A stretch of 64,000 nt of DNA, taken from positions 2,294,001 through 2,358,000 of the forward strand of contig OZ240678.1 of the NCBI GenBank assembly GCA_965198905.1. Reading direction: 5' to 3'. Below, one piece after another: positions 49,763-60,942 of this stretch; within the stretch, counting starts at the first letter, position 1; each line of letters begins with the position of its first letter. This DNA is from CAHJWH01 sp965198905 (lineage in GTDB: Bacteria > Pseudomonadota > Alphaproteobacteria > Caulobacterales > Caulobacteraceae). Position numbers and translations under genes: made by a program. Below the pieces are notes generated by a model, which did not search any database, had not been told where the DNA came from, and worked only from the letters and a program-made list of their open reading frames with translations.

Positions 49763-50881
49763 ATGGATGTTCTTGACGATGCAGTGACAGAATTCGACAC
49801 ACAGACACCCCCTTTGTTCGGCGCAGCAGAAGCCATGCTGGCTCAACTTCATGCGGAAAACCGCGAACTTCGTCAGCTGCTGGAGGCGGAACGCTGCAGA
49901 TTGGACGGGGTGGAGGCGGACTTCAAGGTTCTCCGCGCGATCGTAATGCAGAATAAACGTATCGACATCGTTCGTATGAAGCCTTTTCTCAACCTGATCT
50001 TTCGCGAAGACTCGACGTACATTGCTTCCGCCGACAGCGATAAGGAAAACACGCTATTCGACCTGGAGCGCCACGAGGTCGCCTCCGCCCCTCTGGACCA
50101 CGAAGGTTTTCTTGAAAGTTGGAAGCCCGGCCATGATATACTTGAGCTTATCCTGGCTGCATTCGCCAAATATTGTCCCAAGTTGGATTTTATCGATGTG
50201 GGTTGCCAATACGGCACCCTGTCCATGCGGATCGCCCTTTTCATCCGCTCGATGGGGCTCGATATCCGGGTGCATGCCTTTGATTGCGGGGTGGCGCGGG
50301 AACTGGCGGGCTGCAACTTCGTCAACAATGGCTTTGAGGATATGATCGATTTCTATCCTTATGCGGTCGGCGCCAGGGAGGGCTTCATCTCCGTCCATCG
50401 CGACGTCGAGCACAGCGAGGGCAATCGGATCGGCGGCGCTATCTCGACGTGGGATCGAGGCAGCACCGACGAGGCGGTGCGTTGCGTGACGCTGGACAGC
50501 CTGGTGGAATTGGGTCGCCTAGACCGGGCCGCCGTCCTGAAGATCGACACGGAGGGGGCCGAACCGGCGGTCCTTCGGGGCGCAAGCCGTATTCTCGATC
50601 GCACCCCTTGCGCCATAATGATGGAATTTTCGCCGAGCGGTTTTGGAGGCGCTATAGGTCACAGCGTGCCGGAAACATTCCTCGCTGATCTTTTCACCCG
50701 TTTTTACATTATCCACATCGGTCGGGAGCACGACAGGATAGAGTTGCTTCATGCAGGTGATCTGGCCGCGCTTACCCGCTCCGTCCGAGACCATCCCGCC
50801 GGCTGGACTGACCTCGTTCTCCTTGACCGTGTCAGCGGCGCGTCACGCTGGACCTTAGGAAAGCTGATCCAGTCTCCCTAG
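49763..50881 (+). CDS. FkbM family methyltransferase with N-terminal coiled coil
   Basis: About 372 residues. A predicted coiled coil at about 25-60 (LHAENRELRQLLEAERCRLD) precedes an FkbM domain. That domain has the SAM motif FIDVGCQYGTLSMRIALFIR and the conserved LDRAAVLKIDTEGAEPAVLR. FkbM enzymes mostly O-methylate sugars in surface polysaccharides or secondary metabolites. The ATG at 49763 has GGAAGG at a good distance; a GTG at 49760 overlaps it. It lies in the same low-GC segment as the preceding methyltransferase, suggesting joint acquisition. Confidence 0.85.
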   Translation: MDVLDDAVTEFDTQTPPLFGAAEAMLAQLHAENRELRQLLEAERCRLDGVEADFKVLRAIVMQNKRIDIVRMKPFLNLIFREDSTYIASADSDKENTLFDLERHEVASAPLDHEGFLESWKPGHDILELILAAFAKYCPKLDFIDVGCQYGTLSMRIALFIRSMGLDIRVHAFDCGVARELAGCNFVNNGFEDMIDFYPYAVGAREGFISVHRDVEHSEGNRIGGAISTWDRGSTDEAVRCVTLDSLVELGRLDRAAVLKIDTEGAEPAVLRGASRILDRTPCAIMMEFSPSGFGGAIGHSVPETFLADLFTRFYIIHIGREHDRIELLHAGDLAALTRSVRDHPAGWTDLVLLDRVSGASRWTLGKLIQSP

Positions 50882-50969
50882 ACATCTTCTCAATCCGCAG
50901 GCGGTACACGAGTCGACGTGTGCAGGTCCTCCCCCCGACAGATGCGAACCATGCGGTCGCGCCTGCGTT

Positions 50970-51743
50970 ATGGAGGTCCATACTCACGCAATCGAGTCCA
51001 TGACGCTGACCCGGTCTGATCCCCTTCTCCACCGTCTCCTACATTACGTTGATCTGACGGCCGCTGAGCAGGAGGTGCTTTCGTCGCTGCAGTCGGAGCG
51101 CCGCCGGGTAAAGGCGGGCGATCGCGTGGTGGTTGAGACCCGCGACTCCGAGGAGCTGTTCGTCCTGCAATCGGGGTGGCTCTATTCCTCGACCCTATTG
51201 GGAGGCGGCGCCCGGCAGATATTGCGGATCCATCATCCTGGCGACATCGTGAATCTGTCCTGCCTCGCCTGGTCAAGGGTCGCGGCGACCATAACTGCGG
51301 CAACTGAAGCGGAGGTGTCCCCCTTCCCGCGGGAGGCGCTGGGTGAGATCTTCGCCCAGCACCCCCGGCTGGCGGCCCTGCTTTTCGGGATTTCGACGAT
51401 GGAGAACGTGGCTCTCTCGGACCGGCTGAAGTCGCTGGGACGCACGGATGGGCGGGCGCGGATCGCGACCTTGCTGCTGGAGCTTCTCTCACGCCAGGAG
51501 ATTACGGAGGACGATGGGTCGGGCGCTATCGACCTCTTCCTCAGCCAGGCGGAGATCGGCGACGCCGTCGGTCTGACCAAGGTGCACGTCAATCGGCTGT
51601 TGCGCGAGATGACGGAGACCGGGCTAATCCAGCGGGAGGGGCGCCATGTTCATGTGCCCGAAAAGGATGCGCTGGTGCGGATCAGCGGCTTCGTCAACCG
51701 TCACGCCGACTTGGCTACGGATTGGTTCCCCCAGCCTGCGTGA
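50970..51743 (+). CDS. Crp/Fnr family transcriptional regulator
   Basis: 257 residues. The N-terminal cNMP-type domain (LLHYVDLTAAEQEVLSSLQS, GDRVVVETRDSEELFVLQSG) is followed by a long dimer helix and a C-terminal Crp HTH (DLFLSQAEIGDAVGLTKVHV, NRLLREMTETGLIQREGRHV). No Fnr-type iron-sulfur cysteine cluster is evident, so it is not an obvious oxygen sensor. Ligand and targets are unknown. A shorter start at MTLTRSDPLL (51000) is possible. Confidence 0.9.
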   Translation: MEVHTHAIESMTLTRSDPLLHRLLHYVDLTAAEQEVLSSLQSERRRVKAGDRVVVETRDSEELFVLQSGWLYSSTLLGGGARQILRIHHPGDIVNLSCLAWSRVAATITAATEAEVSPFPREALGEIFAQHPRLAALLFGISTMENVALSDRLKSLGRTDGRARIATLLLELLSRQEITEDDGSGAIDLFLSQAEIGDAVGLTKVHVNRLLREMTETGLIQREGRHVHVPEKDALVRISGFVNRHADLATDWFPQPA

Positions 51744-51838
51744 ATGGCGGATAGGGCCGGCGCGGGGTCAGGCGTCGCTCGGGACTATCGCGTACGACTT
51801 GGCGCCGCTATATCCGGCCCGCAAAATGGAGGCTCCGC

Positions 51839-53305
51839 ATGGAGATTCGCGAGGGGCTCACCTTCGACGACGTTTTGCTCGAACCCGGCGCGTCGGAGTT
51901 CATGCCGACACAGGTCGACACCTCGACTTGGCTGACACGCGAGATCAGCCTGAACATCCCGCTGCTGTCTTCGGCCATGGATACAGTGACTGAGAGCCGG
52001 CTGGCCATCGCCATGGCCCAGGCTGGCGGTATGGGCGTGATCCACCGCAACCTGACGGTGCTCGAACAGGCCGATCAGGTCCGCGAGGTGAAGCGCTATG
52101 AGAGCGGAATGGTGATCAACCCGATCACCATTCACCCAGACACCCCGCTCGGCGAGATTCGCGAGATCAAGGCGCGCCGCAAGGTCTCCGGCTTTCCCGT
52201 CGTGGAGCGCGAGACGGGCCGGCTTGTAGGCATTCTCACCAATCGCGACGTGCGATTTGAGAGCGACGCCGCGCGCACCGCCGGCGAGCTGATGACGGCT
52301 GAGGGCCTGATCACCGTGCGAGAGGGCGCCACCCAGGCCGAAGCTCGCGCCATCCTGCAGCGCCGCAAGATCGAGCGGTTGATCGTGGTGGACGACGACT
52401 TTCGCGCCGTCGGCCTGATCACCGTCAAGGACATGGAGAAGTCCGAGGCCTATCCGCTCGCCGCCAAGGACGACAAGGGCCGGCTTCGCGTCGGCGCGGC
52501 CTCTAGCGTCGGCGACAACGGGTTCGAGCGATCCATGGCCCTGGTGGACGCCGGGGTGGACGCGGTGGTGATCGACACCGCGCATGGCCATTCCATCCAC
52601 GTCGCCAATGCGGTCAAGCGCATCAAGCGCGAGAGCAACCGGGTGCAGGTGATCGCCGGCAATGTGGCGACCTATGACGGCGCGCGCGCCCTGATCGATG
52701 CCGGGGCCGACGCCATCAAGGTCGGGATAGGTCCGGGCTCCATCTGCACCACCCGGATCGTGGCCGGCGTGGGGGTGCCCCAGCTGTCGGCGGTGGCTGA
52801 CGCGGTGCGCGCGGCGGCGGACAGCAGGACGCCGGTGATCTCGGACGGCGGCATCAAGTTCTCCGGCGACCTCGCCAAGGCGATCGCGGCGGGGGCATCG
52901 GTCGCCATGCTGGGCTCGATGTTCGCAGGCACCGAAGAGGCGCCGGGGGAGGTGTTCCTCTATCAGGGCCGCTCCTACAAGGCCTATCGCGGCATGGGGT
53001 CGGTCGGCGCGATGGCGCAGGGCTCGGCCGACCGCTACTTCCAGAAGGAGGTCGCCGACACCTTCAAGCTGGTCCCCGAGGGGATCGAGGGTCAGGTCCC
53101 GTTCAAGGGGCCGATCGGCGCCATCCTGCACCAGTTGGTGGGGGGGTTGCGGGCCGCCATGGGCTATACCGGCGCCTCCAGCATTCCGGAGCTGCAGGTC
53201 CGGGCTCGCTTCATCCGCATCTCGGCGGCGGGGCTGCGCGAGAGCCACGTCCATGACGTGCAGATCACCCGCGAGGCCCCAAACTATCATCCGGCGGGTG
53301 GCTAG
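51839..53305 (+). CDS. guaB: IMP dehydrogenase
   Basis: 488 residues. The barrel starts LTFDDVLLEPGASEFMPTQV, two CBS domains lie at about 95-205 (VSGFPVVERETGRLVGILTN), and the catalytic Cys loop is GIGPGSICTTRIVAGVG. The flap region includes YKAYRGMGSVGAM. It oxidises IMP to XMP, the committed step to GMP, in the cytoplasm. guaA lies three genes downstream in the same direction, so guanine synthesis is grouped here. Confidence 0.97.
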   Translation: MEIREGLTFDDVLLEPGASEFMPTQVDTSTWLTREISLNIPLLSSAMDTVTESRLAIAMAQAGGMGVIHRNLTVLEQADQVREVKRYESGMVINPITIHPDTPLGEIREIKARRKVSGFPVVERETGRLVGILTNRDVRFESDAARTAGELMTAEGLITVREGATQAEARAILQRRKIERLIVVDDDFRAVGLITVKDMEKSEAYPLAAKDDKGRLRVGAASSVGDNGFERSMALVDAGVDAVVIDTAHGHSIHVANAVKRIKRESNRVQVIAGNVATYDGARALIDAGADAIKVGIGPGSICTTRIVAGVGVPQLSAVADAVRAAADSRTPVISDGGIKFSGDLAKAIAAGASVAMLGSMFAGTEEAPGEVFLYQGRSYKAYRGMGSVGAMAQGSADRYFQKEVADTFKLVPEGIEGQVPFKGPIGAILHQLVGGLRAAMGYTGASSIPELQVRARFIRISAAGLRESHVHDVQITREAPNYHPAGG

Positions 53306-53385
53306 AGGCGAGTGGGCTTGCAGCGCCTCCTTTCATCCGAACCTATAAGCTGGATAGCGGACGTTTTGCATCTGGGAGGCTTCTC

Positions 53386-53781
53386 ATGACGACTGAACTA
53401 TCGATCCTCGGTTGGGTGTTGGTGCTCGCCATCGTCCAGATCTTCCTGGCCGCGGGGGCACGCAACCGCGAGACTGGCCTCAAATATAACGCCGGCCCCC
53501 GGGACGAGCCGGGGCCGCCGGTAGGCAAGATCACCGGCCGGCTGCAGCGAGCGCAGAAGAACCTCTACGAGACCCTGCCGCTCTTCGCCGCCGCGGTGCT
53601 CGTAGCCCATGTGGCCGGGCGCGAGGGAACGCTGACGCTCTGGGGCGCCTGGATATATCTGGTCGCGCGCATCGTCTACGTGCCGCTCTACGCCTACGGC
53701 GTGCCGGTGGTGCGGACCTTGTCGTTTCTGGTGTCGCTGCTCGGGCTGGCGATGATCCTGGTCGCCATCCTGCTTCCGTGA
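53386..53781 (+). CDS. MAPEG family membrane protein
   Basis: 131 residues with four membrane helices. Family features are LGWVLVLAIVQIFLAAGARN, RLQRAQKNLYETLPLFAAAV (the conserved RAxxNxxE block) and YLVARIVYVPLYAYGVPVVR. Eukaryotic members are glutathione-dependent; bacterial ones are mostly uncharacterised. Its TGA overlaps the next gene's GTG as GTGA. Confidence 0.9.
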   Translation: MTTELSILGWVLVLAIVQIFLAAGARNRETGLKYNAGPRDEPGPPVGKITGRLQRAQKNLYETLPLFAAAVLVAHVAGREGTLTLWGAWIYLVARIVYVPLYAYGVPVVRTLSFLVSLLGLAMILVAILLP

Positions 53782-55090
53782 CACCCGGCGCGCGCCTCGC
53801 CGCCGCCATCGAGGTTCTGGATCAGATCGGCGGCGGCCATGCGCCGGCGGATGACCTGCTGAAAGCCTGGGGCCGGGCCCACCGCTTCGCTGGGGCCAAG
53901 GACCGACGCGCCCTCGCCGATCGCGTCTACGCCGTCCTGCGCGCACGCGTGCGGCTGGGCTTCGTCATGGGCGGGGAGACCGGGCGGGAACTGATCCTCG
54001 CCGCGCTTCGCGACGACGGCCTGGACTTGGACGGCATCGAGGCCTTGTTCGATGGGCAGGGCTATGCGCCGCCGGCGTTGTCTACGGACGAGCGCGTGCG
54101 ACTGCAGGGTCGCTTTGAGCCGAGCCCGGACTGGATCGTGGCCGGCCTTCCCGCCTTCGCCGTGCCCATGCTGCAGCTCCAGTTCGGCGCAGACTGGCTG
54201 GCCGAGGCCACAGCCCTCACAGGCCAACGCGCGCCGCTCGACCTGCGCGTCAACGCCTTGCGCGGGGGCGTAGAGGCGGCGTTGTCGCTGCTGGCCGTCG
54301 ACGGGCTCGAGCCCACGCGGACGCCGCTCAGTGCGTGGGGCCTGCGCCTGCCGCCCGAACTGGCGCCGGATGTCGCGCGGATGCGGGCCTATCAGAGCGG
54401 CTGGGTCGAGGTTCAGGATGAGGCCAGCCAGATCGCCGCGGCGCTGGCCGGCGCGAAGCCCGGCATGACGGTGGTGGATTACTGTGCAGGTGGCGGCGGC
54501 AAGACGCTGGCGCTCGGCGCCGCCCTGCGCCCGACCCCCAACCCTGCGCCCGGCACGCGGCTGGTGGCGCTGGACGTCAGCGCGCGCCGGCTGACCGGCA
54601 TGGCGGCGCGGCTTGGGCGCGGCGATGTGCGGGCTGAGGTTCGCCGGATCGGCTCGCATGGCCAAGGCAGCGAGGACTTGGTGGGGCAGGCCGATCTGGT
54701 GTTCGTGGATGCCCCGTGTTCAGGTTCTGGCACCTGGCGGCGTCATCCGGAGGGAACGTGGCGCGTGACGGCCGAAGTCGTCGCGCGGCTGGCGGTGCAA
54801 CAGCGCACCATCCTGGACCAGGCCTCGGCCTTGGTTCGCCCGGGCGGCCGTCTCGCCTACGCCACCTGCTCCGTGCTCGCGGCGGAGAACATGGCCGTCG
54901 CCGCAGGCTTTGAGATGGACCATCCCCGGTTCAGACCCGTCCCGATCGCGCAGGCGGCGCAGACTCCCGATCTCACCGACGACGCCCGCGTGCGCCTGCC
55001 GGAGCTTGCAGCCGGCGGCGCCATGCTCCAACTGAGCCCGCACCGCAGCGGCACGGACGGCTTCTTCCTGGCCCTGTTCGAAAGGATCGC

Positions 55091-55094
<4 letters not shown>
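53778..55094 (+). CDS. RsmB/NOP family RNA cytosine-C5 methyltransferase
   Basis: 438 residues. An N-terminal NusB-like part is followed by a SAM domain with VDYCAGGGGKTLALGAALRP, FVDAPCSGSGTWRRHPEGTW and the catalytic Cys in LAYATCSVLAAENMAVAAGF. It methylates a cytosine in rRNA or tRNA, most likely 16S rRNA. The start is GTG at 53778, which overlaps the MAPEG stop; guaA overlaps its end by ATGA, so the three are one operon. Confidence 0.92.
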
Positions 55095-56671
<1,577 letters not shown>

Positions 56672-56934
56672 GGGGTAGCAGGGACGGCTACTGTAGCGTG
56701 TCTCCGGATACGGCAGCGTAGACTCTTTGATTATGATAGAGATCGATTGTAGTCAGCCTATTTCACGTGCCGAATTGCCTCCTTTTAGAGGCCCTCACGG
56801 TCTCTCGGACAGCTTTCATTCGAGGCTGAATTCGCCTTGTTGTGAGCCCTTGGGATCGCTGGAGCTTTAAACTTCTCCGGCGAAACGGCCGGCCGCGAAG
56901 CCAGAGCCAGAAGCCGCTGGGAAATATTGAACAT

Positions 56935-57000
56935 GCAGAGCAGTGGCGGCTGGGGTGCCGCGTTCGCGTGTTCATCGACTGGTTGGTCGAGACGGGATCG
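56935..57000 (+). pseudogene. Possible LysR-type regulator C-terminal remnant
   Basis: A short frame reads RVRVFIDWLVETGS, like the C-terminal signature of LysR regulators (RVRVFIDFLxE). It sits in a 430-bp gene-free stretch after guaA, next to SDR remnants. LysR genes are often divergent from SDR genes, so this may be a remnant. It rests on a dozen residues. Confidence 0.3.
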
Positions 57001-57103
57001 CCCCGCAACTCGCACCGGGGTAGCCGCCAGCCAGCCACAGCGCATCCTACAGCGCGCGGGCTGCAGACGTGGGCAATACCGTTAGATCGACGGTTCGCAC
57101 CCC

Positions 57104-57368
57104 TCAGGCGTAGCGGGGCGCGGGCGTGCCGACCTGCGTCGCCCCGAGCAGAGCCGCCCGCGCGTGCTCGCATGTCGTCAAGAGCGCGATGTCGTGGACC
57201 GAAGGCAGCGTGACGGCCTCGCCCTTGTCGAAGCCGGCGAGCGCCGCGTCCACCAGCTTCTCGGTCGTCATCACCGCGGCGGCTCTTGGTGGCGCTGTAC
57301 AGGGTCGTGATCGGCAGGGCCTGGAGCGCCATGACCGAGGAGGTGTTGATGATCGCGATCAAACCCAT
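57104..57368 (-). pseudogene. Degraded short-chain dehydrogenase
   Basis: On the minus strand, 57368-57282 reads IINTSSVMALQALPITTLYSATKS, the SDR active-site segment with Tyr-x-x-x-Lys. It is followed in another frame, 57271-57104, by MTTEKLVDAALAGFDKGEAV and a typical SDR C-terminus (PAPRYA). The intervening 60-75 residues are missing and the frame changes. The N-terminal half is absent, and the break lies where the intact plus-strand SDR begins. This is a decayed SDR gene. Confidence 0.75.
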
Positions 57369-57413
57369 TCGATGGTCGGCGGATTACCGGCTGGCCGTGA
57401 GGACCGGTTTGAG

Positions 57414-58151
57414 GTGCGGGAATGGGCGAGCAAGGTCGTAGCGATCACGGGCGCGAGCAGCGGCACGGGCGAGGCGACCGCGATCTACCTGGCGGCGCAG
57501 GGCGCAAAGGTCGTTCTCGGCGCGCGGCGCGAGGACCGTTTTTCCGCACTGGCCGGCCGCATCGCGGGCGAGGGCGGCGAGGCCGCATACGCCACAACCG
57601 ACGTCACCCGGCGCGATGACCTGACCCGGTTGGTGGCGCTGGCGCGGGAACGGTTCGGACGACTGGACGTGCTGATCAGCAATGCCGGCGCTATGCCGAT
57701 CGGGCCTATCGACGATCTTGCGGTCGACGACTGGGAGCAGATGGTCGATGTGAACATCAAGGGGCTGCTGTACGGGATCGCCGCCGCGCTGCCCGTGTTC
57801 CGCGAGCAGGGGACGGGCCACTTCATCAACATCGCCTCCACCGCGGCGCGCAAAACGACGCCGAACCAGACCATCTACTCCGGTACCAAAGCGGCGGTAC
57901 TGGCGATCTCCGACGGCCTCCGCCAGGAGCTTGCGGGCAAGGTGCGCGTCACCGTGATCACGCCCGGCTTCACCGACACCCACTTCGCCGATCATGTGAA
58001 GAACCAGGAGGTCAAGGCGCAGCTCGAACGGGCGGGTAAGACGTTCGCGATGCCGCCGGAGTCGATAGCTCGCGCGATCAGCTACGCGATCGAACAACCC
58101 GACGAGCTGAACATCGGCGAAGTCATCGTCCGCTCGACAGCTCAACCATAA
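57414..58151 (+). CDS. Short-chain dehydrogenase/reductase
   Basis: About 245 residues. The NAD(P) motif is VVAITGASSGTGEATAIYLA (usual Ile replaced by Thr), NAG is in LDVLISNAGAMPIGPIDDLA, and the active-site Tyr/Lys is in NQTIYSGTKAAVLAISDGLR. It likely reduces a carbonyl with NADPH; the substrate is unknown. The start could be GTG at 57414 (REWASKVVAIT) or ATG at 57372. It begins beside a decayed SDR on the other strand. Confidence 0.85.
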   Translation: MREWASKVVAITGASSGTGEATAIYLAAQGAKVVLGARREDRFSALAGRIAGEGGEAAYATTDVTRRDDLTRLVALARERFGRLDVLISNAGAMPIGPIDDLAVDDWEQMVDVNIKGLLYGIAAALPVFREQGTGHFINIASTAARKTTPNQTIYSGTKAAVLAISDGLRQELAGKVRVTVITPGFTDTHFADHVKNQEVKAQLERAGKTFAMPPESIARAISYAIEQPDELNIGEVIVRSTAQP

Positions 58152-58445
58152 GCAGACGAGCGGGCTCGCCATAGGTCGGCAGCCATCTCTGACCGCACAT
58201 AATCCCGGCTCCGTCTTGATCTCTCACTCAAGGGCGATCCAACCATGGCGACGCCCCTATCGCTCCAACTCCGCACGGACGACGCCGGCAACGCGCTTGC
58301 GACCGCGATCGGCTGCATTCGTCCGTCCCTCGCTGGGCCGGACTCCACCTGCCGCTGGAGGAACTTGATGAGGTCACGTCACGCGGACAGGTCCCTCGGG
58401 AGATGAGCAGGACCGGGTCCCTCGACGCACACGAGCGGGCGTCGC
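58152..58445. other. Gap between the SDR and the cupin remnant
   Basis: 294 bases with no convincing gene. Short frames on both strands look random. No terminator or repeat was noticed. Confidence 0.4.
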
Positions 58446-58819
58446 TCAGCGCTGGTGTTCGGCGGAGATGGGCTTGGTCTCACCGGTCTCCACCAGGGTG
58501 CGGGTCGCGTCCGGGCGGGCGTAGGTCCACAGGATGGTGAGGGGCTCGGTCTGGCTGGCGTTGAGGAAGCGGTGCGGCAGCCCGGCGGGAATCAAGGTGG
58601 TGTCGCGGGCGGACAGCGCGTGGCGCTCGCCGTCGATCTCGGCCACCGCGCTCCCCTCCAGCACCACCACGCTCTCCTCGCAGTTGTGGAAGTGCAGCGG
58701 GATCGCCGAGCCCGGGGCGATGATCGTCAGGCCGTTCAGGAAGCCGGCGCCGATCCGCGGCCCGGCCAGCGGGATGGTCCTGTTGCCGCCGCCCCGGTCG
58801 TAGGACGGCACTCGCCCGG
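58446..58819 (-). pseudogene. Cupin-domain protein, 3' part of a gene split by IS66
   Basis: The minus strand encodes a complete cupin core with AIPLHFHNCEESVVVLEGSA, VAEIDGERHALSARDTTLIP and GLPHRFLNASQTEPLTILWT, ending ISAEHQR. The conserved start YDRGGGNRTIPLAGPRIGAG is present. The N-terminal part lies across the IS66 element at 61392-61437. Joining the two at the duplicated 8 bp leaves a one-base frame slip around 58807-58812 (GAGTGCC, where GAG-GTG-CC would keep frame). So the gene is broken by both an insertion and a small deletion. Confidence 0.75.
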
Positions 58820-58827
58820 GTGGAGGA
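58820..58827 (+). repeat. IS66 target-site duplication, left copy
   Basis: GTGGAGGA, repeated exactly in the same orientation at 61384-61391. Confidence 0.85.
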
Positions 58828-58879
58828 GTACGCATCCGGTGAGTACCGCGGCGGGCGGCTCTGAGTTCGGCCGCGCTGT

Positions 58880-60526
58880 TCAGGCGGCCTGAGGGCGGGC
58901 GTCGCGCTCGCCTTTCCAGTTCCAGGGCAGGAGATCGTCCAGGCGGTGAGCAGGGTGGCTGGCGATCCGTGCGAGCACGTCGGCGAGCCAGGCCTGGGGA
59001 TCGATGTCGTTCATCTTGCAGGTGACGATCAGGCTGTACATCTGCGCCGCCCGGTGGCCGCCCCGGTCTGAGCCGCAGAACAGCCATGACTTGCGTCCGA
59101 GGGCCAGGCCTCTCAGGGCGCGCTCGGCGGCGTTGTTCGTGAGGCAGACCCGGCCGTCGTCGAGGAAGCGGGTAAACGCCGCCCAGCGGGTCAGCATGTA
59201 GTCGAGCGCCTTGGCCACGGGGTCGTGGCGGGAGAGCCGGGCGCGCTGCGCGCGCATCCAAGTCTCAAGATCCTCGACGAGCGGTCGGCTGTGTCTCTGT
59301 CGGGCAGCCAGCCGTTCGGCGGCAGGGCGGCCGCTGATCTCCCGCTCGATGTCGAAGATCAGGTCGATGCGCCTCACCGCCTCCAGCGCGATGGGCGAGA
59401 TGACGGCGGGCTTGCCGCGGGCGGCGCGGCGCGCGCCCTCCGCGACGTCGGCGAGCTCGAAGAAGTGACGTCGCCCATGGCTCCAGCACAGGGCCTGGGT
59501 GACCGGGCCTGGCGGCCTGCCCGGCTCGTAGAGCCTGTTGTAGCCTCCGTAGGCGTCAGCCTGCAGCACGCCGGACCAGGCGGCGAGATGGGCCTGGGGA
59601 TGCTCGCCGCGCCGGTCGCGCGAGTAGTAGAAGATCGCCGCCGGAGGCGCCGCTCCGCCGAAGGGGCGGTCGTCGCGGACGTAGTCCCATATCCTCGCCA
59701 CGTCGGTCTTGCCGCTCGCGAGCACCGGCACGGTTGTGTCGTCGCCGTGCAGCCGCTCGGCCGCCAGCACGTGGGCCTCCAGGCGCCGGTAGAGCGGCAG
59801 GGTGGCCATGCAGATCGCGCCCACCTGGTCGGCCAGGGTGGAGAGGCTCAAGGGCACGCCCTCACGGGCATAGCGCTCGGCCTGGCGGTTTAGGGGCTGG
59901 TGCTGGCCGAACTTCTCGAAGGCGATCATCGCCAGCAGGCCCGGCCCCGCCCAGCCCCGGGCGGTGACGTGGAAGGGCGCTGGCGGCTGGGTTACGGTCT
60001 GGCAATCGCGGCAGCTGAAGCGCTCGCGCACCGTGGCGATCACCTTCCACTGGCGCGGAACCACCTCCAGCGTCTCGGTCACGTCCTCCCCGAGCTTGGA
60101 GAGCCGCCCGCCGCCGCAGCACGGGCAGGCGGCCGGGGCGGCGATCACCACCCGCTCGCGCGGCAGGTGCTCGGGGAAGGGCTGACGCGAGGGGCGCCTG
60201 CGAGTGAAGGCCTGGACCGCAGAGGTCTTGGCGGCGGCCATCTCCGCTTTCAGCTCGTCGAGGGTGGCGGACGCTTCCAGCTCCTCCAGCTGCAGCTCGT
60301 ACTGGTCGAGCAGGCGCTGGCTGCGCTCGGAGGTCTGGCCGAAGTGCGCCCGCTTGAGCTTGGCGATCTCCAGCTTGAGGTGGGCGATCAGGGCGGCGTC
60401 GGAGGAGGCCTTGGCTTCCACCACGCTGGCGCGGGCCTCGGCGGCGTCGGCCCTGAGCTCGGCCGCGGCCAGGGCGGCGCGGAGCGCTGCGACGTCCTCC
60501 GAACCGAGCTGAAGCCCTTCCGCCAT
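58880..60526 (-). CDS. tnpC: IS66 transposase TnpC
   Basis: 548 residues. An N-terminal helical region (SDAALIAHLKLEIAKLKRAH, FGQTSERS) is followed by a zinc-binding motif (CPCCGGG, CRDCQ) and a DDE catalytic core. Visible core segments are LHGDDTTVPVLASGKT, LQADAYGGYNRLYEPG, RHFFELADV and VCLTNNAAERALRGLALGRK. It catalyses strand transfer of the element. The reading frame is intact. tnpB lies 68 bases upstream. Confidence 0.95.
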   Translation of the reverse strand: MAEGLQLGSEDVAALRAALAAAELRADAAEARASVVEAKASSDAALIAHLKLEIAKLKRAHFGQTSERSQRLLDQYELQLEELEASATLDELKAEMAAAKTSAVQAFTRRRPSRQPFPEHLPRERVVIAAPAACPCCGGGRLSKLGEDVTETLEVVPRQWKVIATVRERFSCRDCQTVTQPPAPFHVTARGWAGPGLLAMIAFEKFGQHQPLNRQAERYAREGVPLSLSTLADQVGAICMATLPLYRRLEAHVLAAERLHGDDTTVPVLASGKTDVARIWDYVRDDRPFGGAAPPAAIFYYSRDRRGEHPQAHLAAWSGVLQADAYGGYNRLYEPGRPPGPVTQALCWSHGRRHFFELADVAEGARRAARGKPAVISPIALEAVRRIDLIFDIEREISGRPAAERLAARQRHSRPLVEDLETWMRAQRARLSRHDPVAKALDYMLTRWAAFTRFLDDGRVCLTNNAAERALRGLALGRKSWLFCGSDRGGHRAAQMYSLIVTCKMNDIDPQAWLADVLARIASHPAHRLDDLLPWNWKGERDARPQAA

Positions 60527-60594
60527 GAGGGAAGTAGAGCACGGATCGGGGCGCTTGAGGCGCCCCGGAGAGCGCCGGAGTCACTGCGCCGCAG

Positions 60595-60942
60595 CTATCC
60601 GGCGGCCTGCGGGCGCCAGCTCTGCTGGGGGTTCCTCCAGTCGATCCCCTCGAGCAGGTAGGACATCTGCGCCGGCGAGAGCGGGATCGCGCCCTCCGCG
60701 GCGGCGGGCCAGATGAAGCGCCCGCGCTCCAGACGCTTGGCGTAGAGCGACACACCCAGATCATCGCGCCAGAGGATCTTGCACAGGTCGCCGCGGCGTC
60801 CCCGGAAGACGTACAGGTCGCCGCCGTACGGATCGCGCTTCAAGGCCTCCTGCACCTGCAGCGCCAGGCCCGGCATGCCCTTCCTCATGTCGGTGTGACC
60901 CGTCGCGATCCACACCCGCACCCCCGCTGGGATCGGGATCAT
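60595..60942 (-). CDS. tnpB: IS66 accessory protein TnpB
   Basis: 115 residues with the Orf2 family signature: MIPIPAGVRVWIATGHTDMR, KGMPGLALQVQEAL, DLYVFRGRRGDLCKILWRDD, and LERGRFIWP. It is required for IS66 transposition; its mechanism is unclear. Its ATG overlaps the tnpA stop by four bases. Confidence 0.95.
   Translation of the reverse strand: MIPIPAGVRVWIATGHTDMRKGMPGLALQVQEALKRDPYGGDLYVFRGRRGDLCKILWRDDLGVSLYAKRLERGRFIWPAAAEGAIPLSPAQMSYLLEGIDWRNPQQSWRPQAAG

Noticed and set aside
58836..59261. An extended cupin frame upstream of 58836
   Set aside because: It lies within the IS66 element (antisense frame of tnpC and terminal repeat) and is not original cupin sequence.
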